Below are positions 24,701 to 32,186 of a stretch of DNA of 64,000 nt, in pieces. The stretch is from CAZAYY01 sp964489525 (GTDB taxonomy: Bacteria > Chloroflexota > Anaerolineae > Anaerolineales > JABWBV01), in the NCBI GenBank assembly GCA_964489525.1, contig CAZAYY010000001.1:124001-188000 (forward strand). The letters run 5' to 3'. Below the pieces are notes generated by a model, which was not told where the DNA came from, did not search any database, and saw only the letters and a list, made by a program, of their open reading frames with translations. Numbering within the stretch: the first letter of the stretch is position 1; the number at the start of each line of letters is the position of its first letter. Both the position numbers and the translations under genes were made by a program.

Positions 24701-24729
24701 TTAGATTTTTCCAAAAAACGCGGTAAAAT
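24701..24729 (+). promoter_or_regulatory. Promoter of the DMT transporter gene (leaderless)
   Basis: TTAGAT (24701-24706), a 17-bp spacer and TAAAAT (24724-24729); the ATG at 24736 follows 6 nt later with no Shine-Dalgarno. Confidence 0.65.
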
Positions 24730-24735
24730 CAGCCC

Positions 24736-25596
24736 ATGCCTTCCACATTGGCTGGTATTTTCCTGGCTTTATTCTCCGCTGTCTCCTGGGGCAGCGGAGA
24801 TTTTGTTGGCGGGCTTGCCACGCGCAAACTGCATGTCATGCAGGTCCTGTTTCTCTCAGCAACCTTCGGGATGTTTGCCCAACTGGCATTGGCACTTGCC
24901 TGGGGTGAACCTTTTCCCGCCAGGGCCGATATCATCTGGGCCATGGGCGCCGGTTTTGGCGGCTTCTTTGGCTTAAGTGTGCTCTATTATGGGCTGGCAC
25001 ATGCTCAATCTGCTGTGGTCACCACCGTCTCATCACTGACCAGCGCCGCCCTGTTGGTTCTACTTGGCTATACGCAAAGCGGAGCGCCTTCTAATTTCCA
25101 ATTCGCCGGCATACTTTGTGGTCTGGCCGGCATCATCTTGCTCACCTGGCTGCCAACCGCACTGCCTTCAACTGGCCCCGTGCCCGCCATGTCCCGCAGC
25201 ATCTGGCTTGGCGTGGCTTCGGGGTTGGGCTTTGCCGTTTTCTTCGGTATGGTCGTCCAGGTGGATGACCACTTTATCTTTGCGCCACTGGTAGCCACCC
25301 GCCTGGTTTCTGTCCTGGCATCCCTTGGCTTTTTGCTGGCCTTGCGCCAACCCCTCCCCTCCCCCACCCAAAACCCGGTGGCGCTGCTCGCCGGGCTGCT
25401 CGATGCCGGCGGCAACGTTCTCTTCCTGGCCGCCACAGCCCGGGCGCGGCTGGACGTGGTCTCCGTCCTGGCAGCCACCTACCCCGCTTTTACCGTCCTG
25501 TTAGGCGCTTTAGTTTTGCGCGAGCACATTCGCCGGCGGCAATGGCTGGGCATACTGCTGTGCGTTAGCGCAGCCGCACTTTTCGGGTTGAACTGA
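24736..25596 (+). CDS. EamA/DMT-superfamily transporter (286 aa)
   Basis: The protein has ten hydrophobic helices in two five-helix halves, the standard EamA arrangement. The first half begins GIFLALFSAVSWGSGDFVGG and the second half restates the pattern (SIWLGVASGLGFAVFFGMVV). It ends ALVLREHIRRRQWLGILLCV, the usual second-half E-x-x-x-x-x-Q-x-x-G signature. Members export amino acids, nucleotide sugars or other metabolites, and the substrate is not predictable here. The ATG follows a -10 box by 6 nt, so the mRNA is probably leaderless. It is monocistronic and followed by a 117-bp gap. Confidence 0.85.
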   Translation: MPSTLAGIFLALFSAVSWGSGDFVGGLATRKLHVMQVLFLSATFGMFAQLALALAWGEPFPARADIIWAMGAGFGGFFGLSVLYYGLAHAQSAVVTTVSSLTSAALLVLLGYTQSGAPSNFQFAGILCGLAGIILLTWLPTALPSTGPVPAMSRSIWLGVASGLGFAVFFGMVVQVDDHFIFAPLVATRLVSVLASLGFLLALRQPLPSPTQNPVALLAGLLDAGGNVLFLAATARARLDVVSVLAATYPAFTVLLGALVLREHIRRRQWLGILLCVSAAALFGLN

Positions 25597-25713
25597 TCTC
25601 TTTCAACCCATTAATCGGCTTACAAACCTTGGGTTTTTTCCGCTTTCTGTTATGATTAAGACGAAAAATTTGTCAGGTAAATCCACCCCATTCTTTCCAC
25701 AGGCGAAAACCCC

Positions 25714-26523
25714 ATGAAAGCACTGGACCAATTTCCCTTTACCTTCTACGGATCCACGTTTGCCATCATCCTGGCAGACAACCGCAAACTATATATCCCC
25801 CTGCGCAGCGTATGCACTGCCCTGGGCATCGACTTTGCCAGCCAGCGCAAGCGCATTTTGCGCGACCCTGCCATTGATGATGCCCTGGTCAACATTCCCC
25901 TTGAAACCCCCTACCAGGATGGTACGCGCGTTCAGGATGTCGCCTGCCTGTGGCTCAACCGCCTGCCCTACTGGTTGGGCACCCTGGATGCCAGCCGCAT
26001 CAAACCGGATCTGCAAGAAAGCGTTATCCACTTCAAACGCGAGTTTGCCGATGTGGCCTGGGCGGCCTTCCGAAGCGAAATCTTGCCCGCCGACATGCTG
26101 GCCGAACTGGATGTAACCCTGCCCCCTGCCGAACAAGAATACCACCGCCTGATGGACGATGCTGCCGCCCTACGCCAGAGCATTCAACTGCACAGCGAAC
26201 AGCTGGAGCAAATCAGCACCCGGCTCAGCGGGTTGGAAGCCCGTCTGGTTGGCACCGACTTTATCAACAGCGCTCAGCAGCGCCGCTACCTGGAAATGGT
26301 AGGCATTCTGGGCGAAGAACTGAAAAAGAAAAAGGTGGGCAACCAGGCCATCGTCCACAACCAGATCAAGCGCGAGTTCAAAGTTCCCTCCTACCAGCTC
26401 ATCCCCGAAGCCGATTTCTCCAGGGTTGTCCAGTTTTTAGCTGGCTGGTTCGAACGGGTTGCCCCACCTGGCACACCTGTGCCAGCCGTGTTTAGCCAAC
26501 CCGACCAGTCCCGGCTGTTTTAG
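25714..26523 (+). CDS. Phage antirepressor-like protein (P22_AR_N + ORF6C-like, 269 aa)
   Basis: The N-terminal about 115 residues match the P22 antirepressor N-terminal domain: DNRKLYIPLRSVCTALGIDF, QRKRILRDP, LWLNRLPYWLGTLDASRI. A helical middle (about 120-180) leads to an ORF6C-type C-terminal domain (EMVGILGEELKKKKVGN, then HNQIKREFKVPSYQLIPEADF and VVQFLAGWF). Such proteins are common in phages but also occur singly in Chloroflexota chromosomes. No other phage gene is in the window. The start has only a weak upstream AGG. Its stop codon abuts the stop of the convergent response-regulator gene with no gap. Confidence 0.8.
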   Translation: MKALDQFPFTFYGSTFAIILADNRKLYIPLRSVCTALGIDFASQRKRILRDPAIDDALVNIPLETPYQDGTRVQDVACLWLNRLPYWLGTLDASRIKPDLQESVIHFKREFADVAWAAFRSEILPADMLAELDVTLPPAEQEYHRLMDDAAALRQSIQLHSEQLEQISTRLSGLEARLVGTDFINSAQQRRYLEMVGILGEELKKKKVGNQAIVHNQIKREFKVPSYQLIPEADFSRVVQFLAGWFERVAPPGTPVPAVFSQPDQSRLF

Positions 26524-27645
26524 CTAGCGCAGCGCATCCTCCACCACCTGGCGTACTGACGCTGTGTCCAAATCCTTCTTATCCAAAAAAGCAATCGCAC
26601 CAGCAGCCAAAGCCCGACGACGAAATTCCCGATCGGGGTAAGCACTAATCATCACCAGGCGTGTGGCTGGGGATAGGTTTTTAAGGCGGTGAGCACACAG
26701 GATCCCATCTTCATTTTCTAAAACCACATCAATCAGACCCAGGCGCGGTTGGACCTTTTCACCAATCCGTAGCGCATCGGCAGTATTGTCCGCTTCATAA
26801 ATGCTAACGGATGGGGCAATCCGGCCAATCAAATGACTGAGCTGTTTGCGGTAACGGGGATTATCATCCACCACCAAAATAGCAAGACCGGGTGTTCGCT
26901 GCGATGCTGAATGCATCTCTTGATGCGCCTGGCCGGATGCTGCCAGAACCTCCGGATGCTGTAAGGCATAGTTCATGGCTTTGAGCCGGCTATCGACTCC
27001 CAGGATTTTATACAACGCAGTCAGGTGGTTTTCCACAGTTTTAACGCTGATCTCCAACTCCTGGGCAATGTTGCGATTATCGGCACCTTGTGCCAACAGC
27101 CGCAGCAAATCGCGCTGCCGCCGGGTCAACCAGGTAGCACTGGGCACCGGTGTCGCAAAAACCGGGTGATGGGTCAACTGAACAAACAAAGTGCTGGTAA
27201 TCCAACGTTCGCCTTGCAAAATCCGCCGGACGGCTAACTGTAAATCGGCCAAAGGCTGGTCTTTCAGGTGGTAGCCATTCACCCCGGCCTTGAGCAGCCC
27301 CACCACATACGTTTCATCTGCAAAAGCACTCACCACCAGGATTTTGATATGCGGGTAGCGAGTCTTAATTTGCTGAACCGCAGCCAGCGGTTCAAAACCA
27401 GGCATTTGCACATCCATTACGATCATATCCAGCGGAATTTGAGCCAGGGCTGCCCATAAATCCTGACCGTTCCCCACCTCTGCAACAATCTCGATTTTTT
27501 TAGAGGTTCCCTCCTCAGGCACATTCACCTCCAGGCCAGCCAATGCGTTGCGCAAGCCGGCCCGGACAATCGTATGATCATCCGCCAGAATAAGCCGTTT
27601 GAGGGAGTCCGGCACATCTTTCACTGAACCTGGGAATCTTTCCAT
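26524..27645 (-). CDS. Response regulator with unusual REC-LuxR HTH-REC order (373 aa)
   Basis: Start ATG 27645 lies 7 nt after a perfect TATAAT, so it is likely leaderless; the longer frame runs through the promoter. Domain 1 is a receiver (LKRLILADDHTIVRAGL; phospho-Asp in DMIVMDVQMPG; K in HLKDQ). Domain 2 is a LuxR-type HTH (LTRRQRDLLRLLAQGADNRNI, KTVENHLTALYKILGV). Domain 3 is a second receiver (LAILVVDDNPRYRKQL; Asp in LGLIDVVLENEDG; K in FLDKK). Both receivers keep their catalytic residues. It is divergent from the ABC-histidine kinase fusion at 27742, across a shared promoter region of under 100 bp, and is its likely partner. The sugar transporter operon is a likely target. Confidence 0.88.
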   Translation of the reverse strand: MERFPGSVKDVPDSLKRLILADDHTIVRAGLRNALAGLEVNVPEEGTSKKIEIVAEVGNGQDLWAALAQIPLDMIVMDVQMPGFEPLAAVQQIKTRYPHIKILVVSAFADETYVVGLLKAGVNGYHLKDQPLADLQLAVRRILQGERWITSTLFVQLTHHPVFATPVPSATWLTRRQRDLLRLLAQGADNRNIAQELEISVKTVENHLTALYKILGVDSRLKAMNYALQHPEVLAASGQAHQEMHSASQRTPGLAILVVDDNPRYRKQLSHLIGRIAPSVSIYEADNTADALRIGEKVQPRLGLIDVVLENEDGILCAHRLKNLSPATRLVMISAYPDREFRRRALAAGAIAFLDKKDLDTASVRQVVEDALR

Positions 27646-27652
27646 AAAAAGT

Positions 27653-27658
27653 ATTATA
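27653..27658 (-). promoter_or_regulatory. -10 box of the REC-HTH-REC regulator gene
   Basis: Minus-strand TATAAT is followed by 7 nt and ATG 27645. The -35 is not obvious. The facing gene at 27742 has TAAAAT 6 nt before its ATG, so both divergent transcripts look leaderless. Confidence 0.6.
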
Positions 27659-27741
27659 ACGCCTTGAAGCACCTGGGAATTACAGGATGGGGTGCAAACC
27701 AAAATTCCGGACTGACCAAAATTTTCTGTTAAAATCAAGGT

Positions 27742-29433
27742 ATGGAAAAACACAAATCCTGGAGCGGCTTTTTGTTTGCCGACAATTTATCCAAAACTTT
27801 TGACAGGTTAACCGCTCTCAAAGATGTCACGTTTTCCCTGGGCAAAGGGGAAATTCTTGGCCTGGTAGGCCGGCAGGGAGCAGGCAAGTCCACTCTGTTT
27901 CATTTGTTAAATGGTGGGATGCAACCCTCCACAGGTAAAATTTATCTGGACGGTGAGCCACTGCGCTTGACCAGTCGCAGCCAGGCCCAAAGACTGGGTG
28001 TGGAAACAATCTATCCGGTGTCTAACCCTGTCGAACAAGGTCTGGTTTTTAACAACTTTGGTTCTGATCGAGAAATGGGCAGCAAAATGGCGCGCTGGAC
28101 ATCCGGGCTGGTCGAGCATTTTAGCGTTGTAGAGAATCTGCTGCTGGGGCGTGAACTAACCCACCGAATGGGAATTTTAAACTGGAATCGCAGCGTTCAA
28201 TTTGCCCTGGATACGTTGATTGAGTATGATCTGCCGCCCGATCTGATACGTGAACCCGTACGCAATCTCTCCGATGAACAAAGGCAAATTCTAACCATTG
28301 CCCGAGTACTATCACATCCCTGCCGATTATTATTGGTGGATGATATTATTCCAGCGCTCAGCTACCACCGGCAGCAGATCGTGCTGGACAAAATCAAACA
28401 ACTGGCTGCACAGGGAACCGCAGTTATCATCAGCAGCGATGATCTGAAACACCTGTTTTCAATAACAGACCGCATTTTGGTGCTTTACGAAGGCCGCCTG
28501 GTGGCCGACCGGCGCACTGCCGAATCTGTACCCAGGGAAATCGTAGAACGGATGGTGGGCTCCTCACAGCAAGAGCAGATAACCCCTCTCATTTGGGCCC
28601 TCGAAAGCTACCACAACGCCCAACAACAAGCCGAAGAACTTAAGCGCACCCAAACCACACTGGAAAAAAGCCTTGAAGTGCGCAATTTACTCAATCGCCA
28701 ATATGTCGAACAGTTGGGCACCCAAATTCAAGCGCTGGCCCAACTGACCAACGCCCTCCAGGCCACTCAACGCCGCTTGATTACCGAGCGCGAAGAAGAG
28801 CGCAAAATATTAGCCCGCGAACTGCACGACCAGGTAATTCAAGACTTGCTTAGCTTCAACTACCGGCTGGAAGAAATCGAAAACCAGGCGGATTCAACTG
28901 CGCCACGCCACGACATTGAAGCCATCCGCCAGGGTATTCGGAGTGTTGTGGTTGACCTGCGCCAAATTTGCAGCGACCTGCGCCCTCCCACCATTGACCA
29001 CCATGGGCTTTCAGCTGCGATTGAATCCCTGGCGCATGACTGGTCTGAGCGCACCCAGGTACGCATCCAACTCGAAATTGATCCCGCTTTGGGGCGCCTG
29101 CCTGAAACCATTGAACTTTCCGTTTTCCGGATAATTCAAGAAGGCCTGAACAACATCCGCAAACATGCTTCGGCCCGCCGGGTCTGGCTTTCCTTACAGC
29201 GGACCCCATCAGCCAGCCTGCTGGTTCGTCTGGAAGACGATGGCCGCGGTATGCCTGCACCAGCCGACCTGGCATCTCTCTCCGCCAATAAACATTTTGG
29301 GCTGGTTGGCATTAGTGAACGAGTGGCACTCCTGGGTGGCACACTGCACATTGAATCACCTGAAGGCGCCGGGATGATTTTGCAAATAGAAATTCCCAGC
29401 CCACATCCACATGTACTGTCCGGGGCATTTTAG
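27742..29433 (+). CDS. Fusion of a degenerate sugar-type ABC ATPase with a HisKA_3 histidine kinase (563 aa)
   Basis: Residues 1-275 are an ABC ATPase of the RbsA/MglA/GguA type (LSKTFDRLTALKDVTFSLGK; Walker A GRQGAGKST at 43-51). Key catalytic positions are altered: the signature is NLSDEQ (175-180), the Walker B ends D200-D201 instead of D-E, and the H-loop His is D233. A coiled coil (about 285-350) leads to a HisKA_3 motif with phospho-His362 (LARELHDQVIQDLL) and HATPase_c (EGLNNIRKHASA; DDGRGM). There is no transmembrane helix. The ATG lies 6 nt after TAAAAT and also has AAGG just before it. It is divergent from a REC-HTH-REC regulator and 400 bp upstream of a monosaccharide ABC transporter. 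The ATPase half probably docks on the permease as a sensor; that role is inference. Confidence 0.88.
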   Translation: MEKHKSWSGFLFADNLSKTFDRLTALKDVTFSLGKGEILGLVGRQGAGKSTLFHLLNGGMQPSTGKIYLDGEPLRLTSRSQAQRLGVETIYPVSNPVEQGLVFNNFGSDREMGSKMARWTSGLVEHFSVVENLLLGRELTHRMGILNWNRSVQFALDTLIEYDLPPDLIREPVRNLSDEQRQILTIARVLSHPCRLLLVDDIIPALSYHRQQIVLDKIKQLAAQGTAVIISSDDLKHLFSITDRILVLYEGRLVADRRTAESVPREIVERMVGSSQQEQITPLIWALESYHNAQQQAEELKRTQTTLEKSLEVRNLLNRQYVEQLGTQIQALAQLTNALQATQRRLITEREEERKILARELHDQVIQDLLSFNYRLEEIENQADSTAPRHDIEAIRQGIRSVVVDLRQICSDLRPPTIDHHGLSAAIESLAHDWSERTQVRIQLEIDPALGRLPETIELSVFRIIQEGLNNIRKHASARRVWLSLQRTPSASLLVRLEDDGRGMPAPADLASLSANKHFGLVGISERVALLGGTLHIESPEGAGMILQIEIPSPHPHVLSGAF

Positions 29434-29436
29434 GGG

Positions 29437-29463
29437 TTTTCCCCTAGTTAAAATAGGGGAAAA
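29437..29463. terminator. Terminator after the ABC-histidine kinase gene
   Basis: TTTTCCCCTA and TAGGGGAAAA form a perfect 10-bp stem with a 7-nt loop, 3 nt after the stop. T or A runs on both sides would allow action in either direction. Confidence 0.65.
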
Positions 29464-29486
29464 GATTAGAAAAGTGGGGATACAGC

Positions 29487-29517
29487 AGGGTTAACAAAGG
29501 GTTAATCTTTTTATAAT
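29487..29517 (+). promoter_or_regulatory. Promoter of the sugar transporter operon with paired direct repeats
   Basis: GTTAAC (29490-29495), a 16-bp spacer and TATAAT (29512-29517). Two AGGGTTAA repeats (29487-29494 and 29498-29505) lie one helical turn apart over the -35 region, a plausible regulator site. A leader of about 310 nt follows. Confidence 0.55.
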
Positions 29518-29699
29518 TAATGTAAGATGAAACGCCAGTAGAAAGCAGGAACCATTGGCTGTCTATTTACAATCTACCAACTGCGGTTTTCTGTACTAAA
29601 CAGCGCAACCCCAAACTCGCAAGCTGGTGCCAGGCATAAATATCAGGATTGACGGCAATGTATAAATCGCACAAGTTGTTAGAAACATGTGCCCCCAAA

Positions 29700-29745
29700 C
29701 AAAGCCTTCCCATTACACACAATGGGACGCTTTGCCTTTTATTTT
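29700..29745 (+). terminator. Terminator-like hairpin within the transporter leader (possible attenuator)
   Basis: CAAAGC pairs with GCTTTG and, inside it, CCCATT pairs with AATGGG around ACACAC. The stem is followed by a T-rich tract (CCTTTTATTTT). It lies between the promoter at 29.5 kb and the binding-protein start at 29838, so it could attenuate transcription or end a leader RNA. The rest of 29518-29837 shows no reading frame of note. Confidence 0.6.
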
Positions 29746-29837
29746 AAAGCACCAAGGAGGAAAATTCAACCCATATCATTTTGCGCACCTGTCCATTTTT
29801 TCTAAAAACAATTCTATAAAAATCAAGAGGAAAGAAA

Positions 29838-31988
29838 ATGTCTAAGAAAACCTTATTAACCTTGTTCGCAATTTTGCTGATCGGCATGCTGGCTCTGGTT
29901 GGCTGCGGTGGCACTACCCAAGAAACCGAAACTGGTGGCGATCAACTGGCCGTTGGCATCGTACTACCCACCAAAGATGAGCCCCGCTGGATCCAGGACG
30001 AAACCCGCTTCAAAGAAGCCCTGACCGCCGCTGGCTACGATGTTGAAATCTTGTTCAGCCAGGGTGATTCCGCCAAGGAAAAAGCCAACGTTGAATCCCT
30101 GATCACCAAGGGCATCAAAGTGCTCATCCTCACTCCACAAGATGGTGCTGCAGCTGCAGCCGCAGCAGAAGCCGCCCGCGCGGCTGGCGTCAAAGTCATT
30201 GCCTATGACCGCCTGATTTTGAACACTGCCGCCGTGGACTACTATGTCACCTTCGACAGCATCGCCGTAGGCGCCGCCCAGGCTCAATACCTGGTTGACA
30301 AAGCCAGCGGCACCGGCAACCCGCTCTACCTGTATGCCGGTGCAGCCTCCGACAACAACGCCTTCCTGTTCTTTGAAGGCGCCTGGAACGTTCTTCAGCC
30401 CAAGATTGCGGACGGCACCTTCGTCATCAAGAACTCCAGCGAAGCAGTGGCCCTGCAGGGCAAAGCCTCCCTGACCCGCGACGAAATGGCCAAAATCATC
30501 GGCCAGGTCACCACCAACTGGGATTTCAACACAGCCAAGAGCCTGGCAGAAGCCAACCTGACCGTGGCTGGCGCTGCCGACAAGGGCAATGTCTTCATTC
30601 TCGCTCCCAATGACGGCACCGCTCGCGCCATTGCCGATGCCTTCGCCACCGACAAGGATGTCACCAGCTACACCGTCACCGGACAGGATGCCGAAAAAGC
30701 CTCCGTTCAATATATCATCGACGGCAAGCAGTCCATGACCGTGCTCAAAGACGTCCGCACCCTGGTTGGAGATGCCATCACAGCTGCCCTTACCTTCCTG
30801 GAAGGCGGCACACCCCCGCAGACCAACACCTATAACAATGGTGCAATCGAAGTACCGGCCAAACCCTCCGAGGTCATCGCTGTGGATAAGGCCAATGTGA
30901 AAGCTGCCATCATTGACTCGGGCTACTGGCCTGCCTCTGATTTCACTGGGTTGAGCGGATCTGCTACCGCTACTGGCAAAGTTGGCATCGTACTACCCAC
31001 CAAAGATGAGCCCCGCTGGATCCAGGACGAAGCCCGCTTCAAAGAAGCCCTGACCGCCGCTGGCTACGATGTTGAAATCTTGTTCAGCCAGGGTGATTCC
31101 GCCAAGGAAAAAGCCAACGTTGAATCCCTGATCACCAAGGGCATCAAAGTGCTCATCCTCACTCCACAAGATGGTGCTGCAGCTGCAGCCGCAGCAGAAG
31201 CCGCCCGCGCGGCTGGCGTCAAAGTCATTGCCTATGACCGCCTGATTTTGAACACTGCCGCCGTGGACTACTATGTCACCTTCGACAGCATCGCCGTAGG
31301 CGCCGCCCAGGCTCAATACCTGGTTGACAAAGCCAGCGGCACCGGCAACCCGCTCTACCTGTATGCCGGTGCAGCCTCCGACAACAACGCCTTCCTGTTC
31401 TTTGAAGGCGCCTGGAACGTTCTTCAGCCCAAGATTGCGGACGGCACCTTCGTCATCAAGAACTCCAGCGAAGCAGTGGCCCTGCAGGGCAAAGCCTCCC
31501 TGACCCGCGACGAAATGGCCAAAATCATCGGCCAGGTCACCACCAACTGGGATTTCAACACAGCCAAGAGCCTGGCAGAAGCCAACCTGACCGTGGCTGG
31601 CGCTGCCGACAAGGGCAATGTCTTCATTCTCGCTCCCAATGACGGCACCGCTCGCGCCATTGCCGATGCCTTCGCCACCGACAAGGATGTCACCAGCTAC
31701 ACCGTCACCGGACAGGATGCCGAAAAAGCCTCCGTTCAATATATCATCGACGGCAAGCAGTCCATGACCGTGCTCAAAGACGTCCGCACCCTGGTTGGAG
31801 ATGCCATCACAGCTGCCCTTACCTTCCTGGAAGGCGGCACACCCCCGCAGACCAACACCTATAACAATGGTGCAATCGAAGTACCGGCCAAACCCTCCGA
31901 GGTCATCGCTGTGGATAAGGCCAATGTGAAAGCTGCCATCATTGACTCGGGCTACTGGCCTGCCTCTGATTTCCAGAACCTACCGTAA
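29838..31988 (+). CDS. chvE: ChvE-like monosaccharide-binding lipoprotein with two near-identical binding domains (716 aa)
   Basis: A lipoprotein signal peptide (LLIGMLALVGCGG, Cys23) is followed by two copies of a type-I periplasmic sugar-binding domain. Each begins VGIVLPTKDEPRWIQDE and contains GIKVLILTPQDG, AYDRLILNTAAVDYY and NDGTARAIADAF. These match ChvE / multiple-sugar-binding receptors (e.g. 'KVIAYDRLI'), which normally have one domain of about 350 residues. Here the second copy follows a 12-residue linker (TGLSGSATATGK). The only protein difference seen is T versus A in DE(T/A)RF. The ribosome site is AGAGGAAAG before ATG 29838. The downstream genes encode its ATPase and permease. 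The duplication is either a real, very recent or homogenised repeat, or an assembly artefact. Confidence 0.85.
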   Translation: MSKKTLLTLFAILLIGMLALVGCGGTTQETETGGDQLAVGIVLPTKDEPRWIQDETRFKEALTAAGYDVEILFSQGDSAKEKANVESLITKGIKVLILTPQDGAAAAAAAEAARAAGVKVIAYDRLILNTAAVDYYVTFDSIAVGAAQAQYLVDKASGTGNPLYLYAGAASDNNAFLFFEGAWNVLQPKIADGTFVIKNSSEAVALQGKASLTRDEMAKIIGQVTTNWDFNTAKSLAEANLTVAGAADKGNVFILAPNDGTARAIADAFATDKDVTSYTVTGQDAEKASVQYIIDGKQSMTVLKDVRTLVGDAITAALTFLEGGTPPQTNTYNNGAIEVPAKPSEVIAVDKANVKAAIIDSGYWPASDFTGLSGSATATGKVGIVLPTKDEPRWIQDEARFKEALTAAGYDVEILFSQGDSAKEKANVESLITKGIKVLILTPQDGAAAAAAAEAARAAGVKVIAYDRLILNTAAVDYYVTFDSIAVGAAQAQYLVDKASGTGNPLYLYAGAASDNNAFLFFEGAWNVLQPKIADGTFVIKNSSEAVALQGKASLTRDEMAKIIGQVTTNWDFNTAKSLAEANLTVAGAADKGNVFILAPNDGTARAIADAFATDKDVTSYTVTGQDAEKASVQYIIDGKQSMTVLKDVRTLVGDAITAALTFLEGGTPPQTNTYNNGAIEVPAKPSEVIAVDKANVKAAIIDSGYWPASDFQNLP
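29952..30944 (+). repeat. 993-bp direct repeat, copy 1
   Basis: This segment recurs at 30981-31973 with a constant offset of 1029 bp. The only base difference I found is A30003 versus G31032. Both copies are in the same frame of one gene. Confidence 0.9.
30981..31973 (+). repeat. 993-bp direct repeat, copy 2
   Basis: Second copy of 29952-30944. It is separated from copy 1 by a 36-bp unique linker and followed by a different C-terminus (QNLP-stop). Confidence 0.9.
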
Positions 31989-32002
31989 ACCTGCTTTGTT
32001 CA

Positions 32003-32040
32003 ACAAACGGGGCGCCAGGAATTCCCGGCGCCCCGTTTGT
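32003..32040 (+). terminator. 14-bp GC-rich stem-loop between binding protein and ATPase genes
   Basis: ACAAACGGGGCGCC and GGCGCCCCGTTTGT pair perfectly around a 10-nt loop. No U-tract follows, so it may protect the 3' end of the binding-protein mRNA and reduce read-through rather than terminate fully. This pattern is common where binding proteins are made in excess. Confidence 0.7.
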
Positions 32041-32186
32041 CAACTGGTAAAATAGAGATCAATCCCACCCCGAAGGTTGGAACGACCTGAATGAAATCCG
32101 GGCGGTTGGGAGCCAACCCATACAGCCTACGGGCACAATCTCACCAACCAGCCTTATGTTCGCCCCAGGCGAACCAGGAGCAAACC

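Noticed and set aside
25714..26523. Prophage
   Set aside because: The antirepressor-like gene stands alone; no integrase, capsid, portal or terminase genes are near.
32091..32186. Longer N-terminus for the GguA-like ATPase
   Set aside because: The extra 32 codons are not hydrophobic or conserved-looking, and AGGAG lies correctly before ATG 32187.
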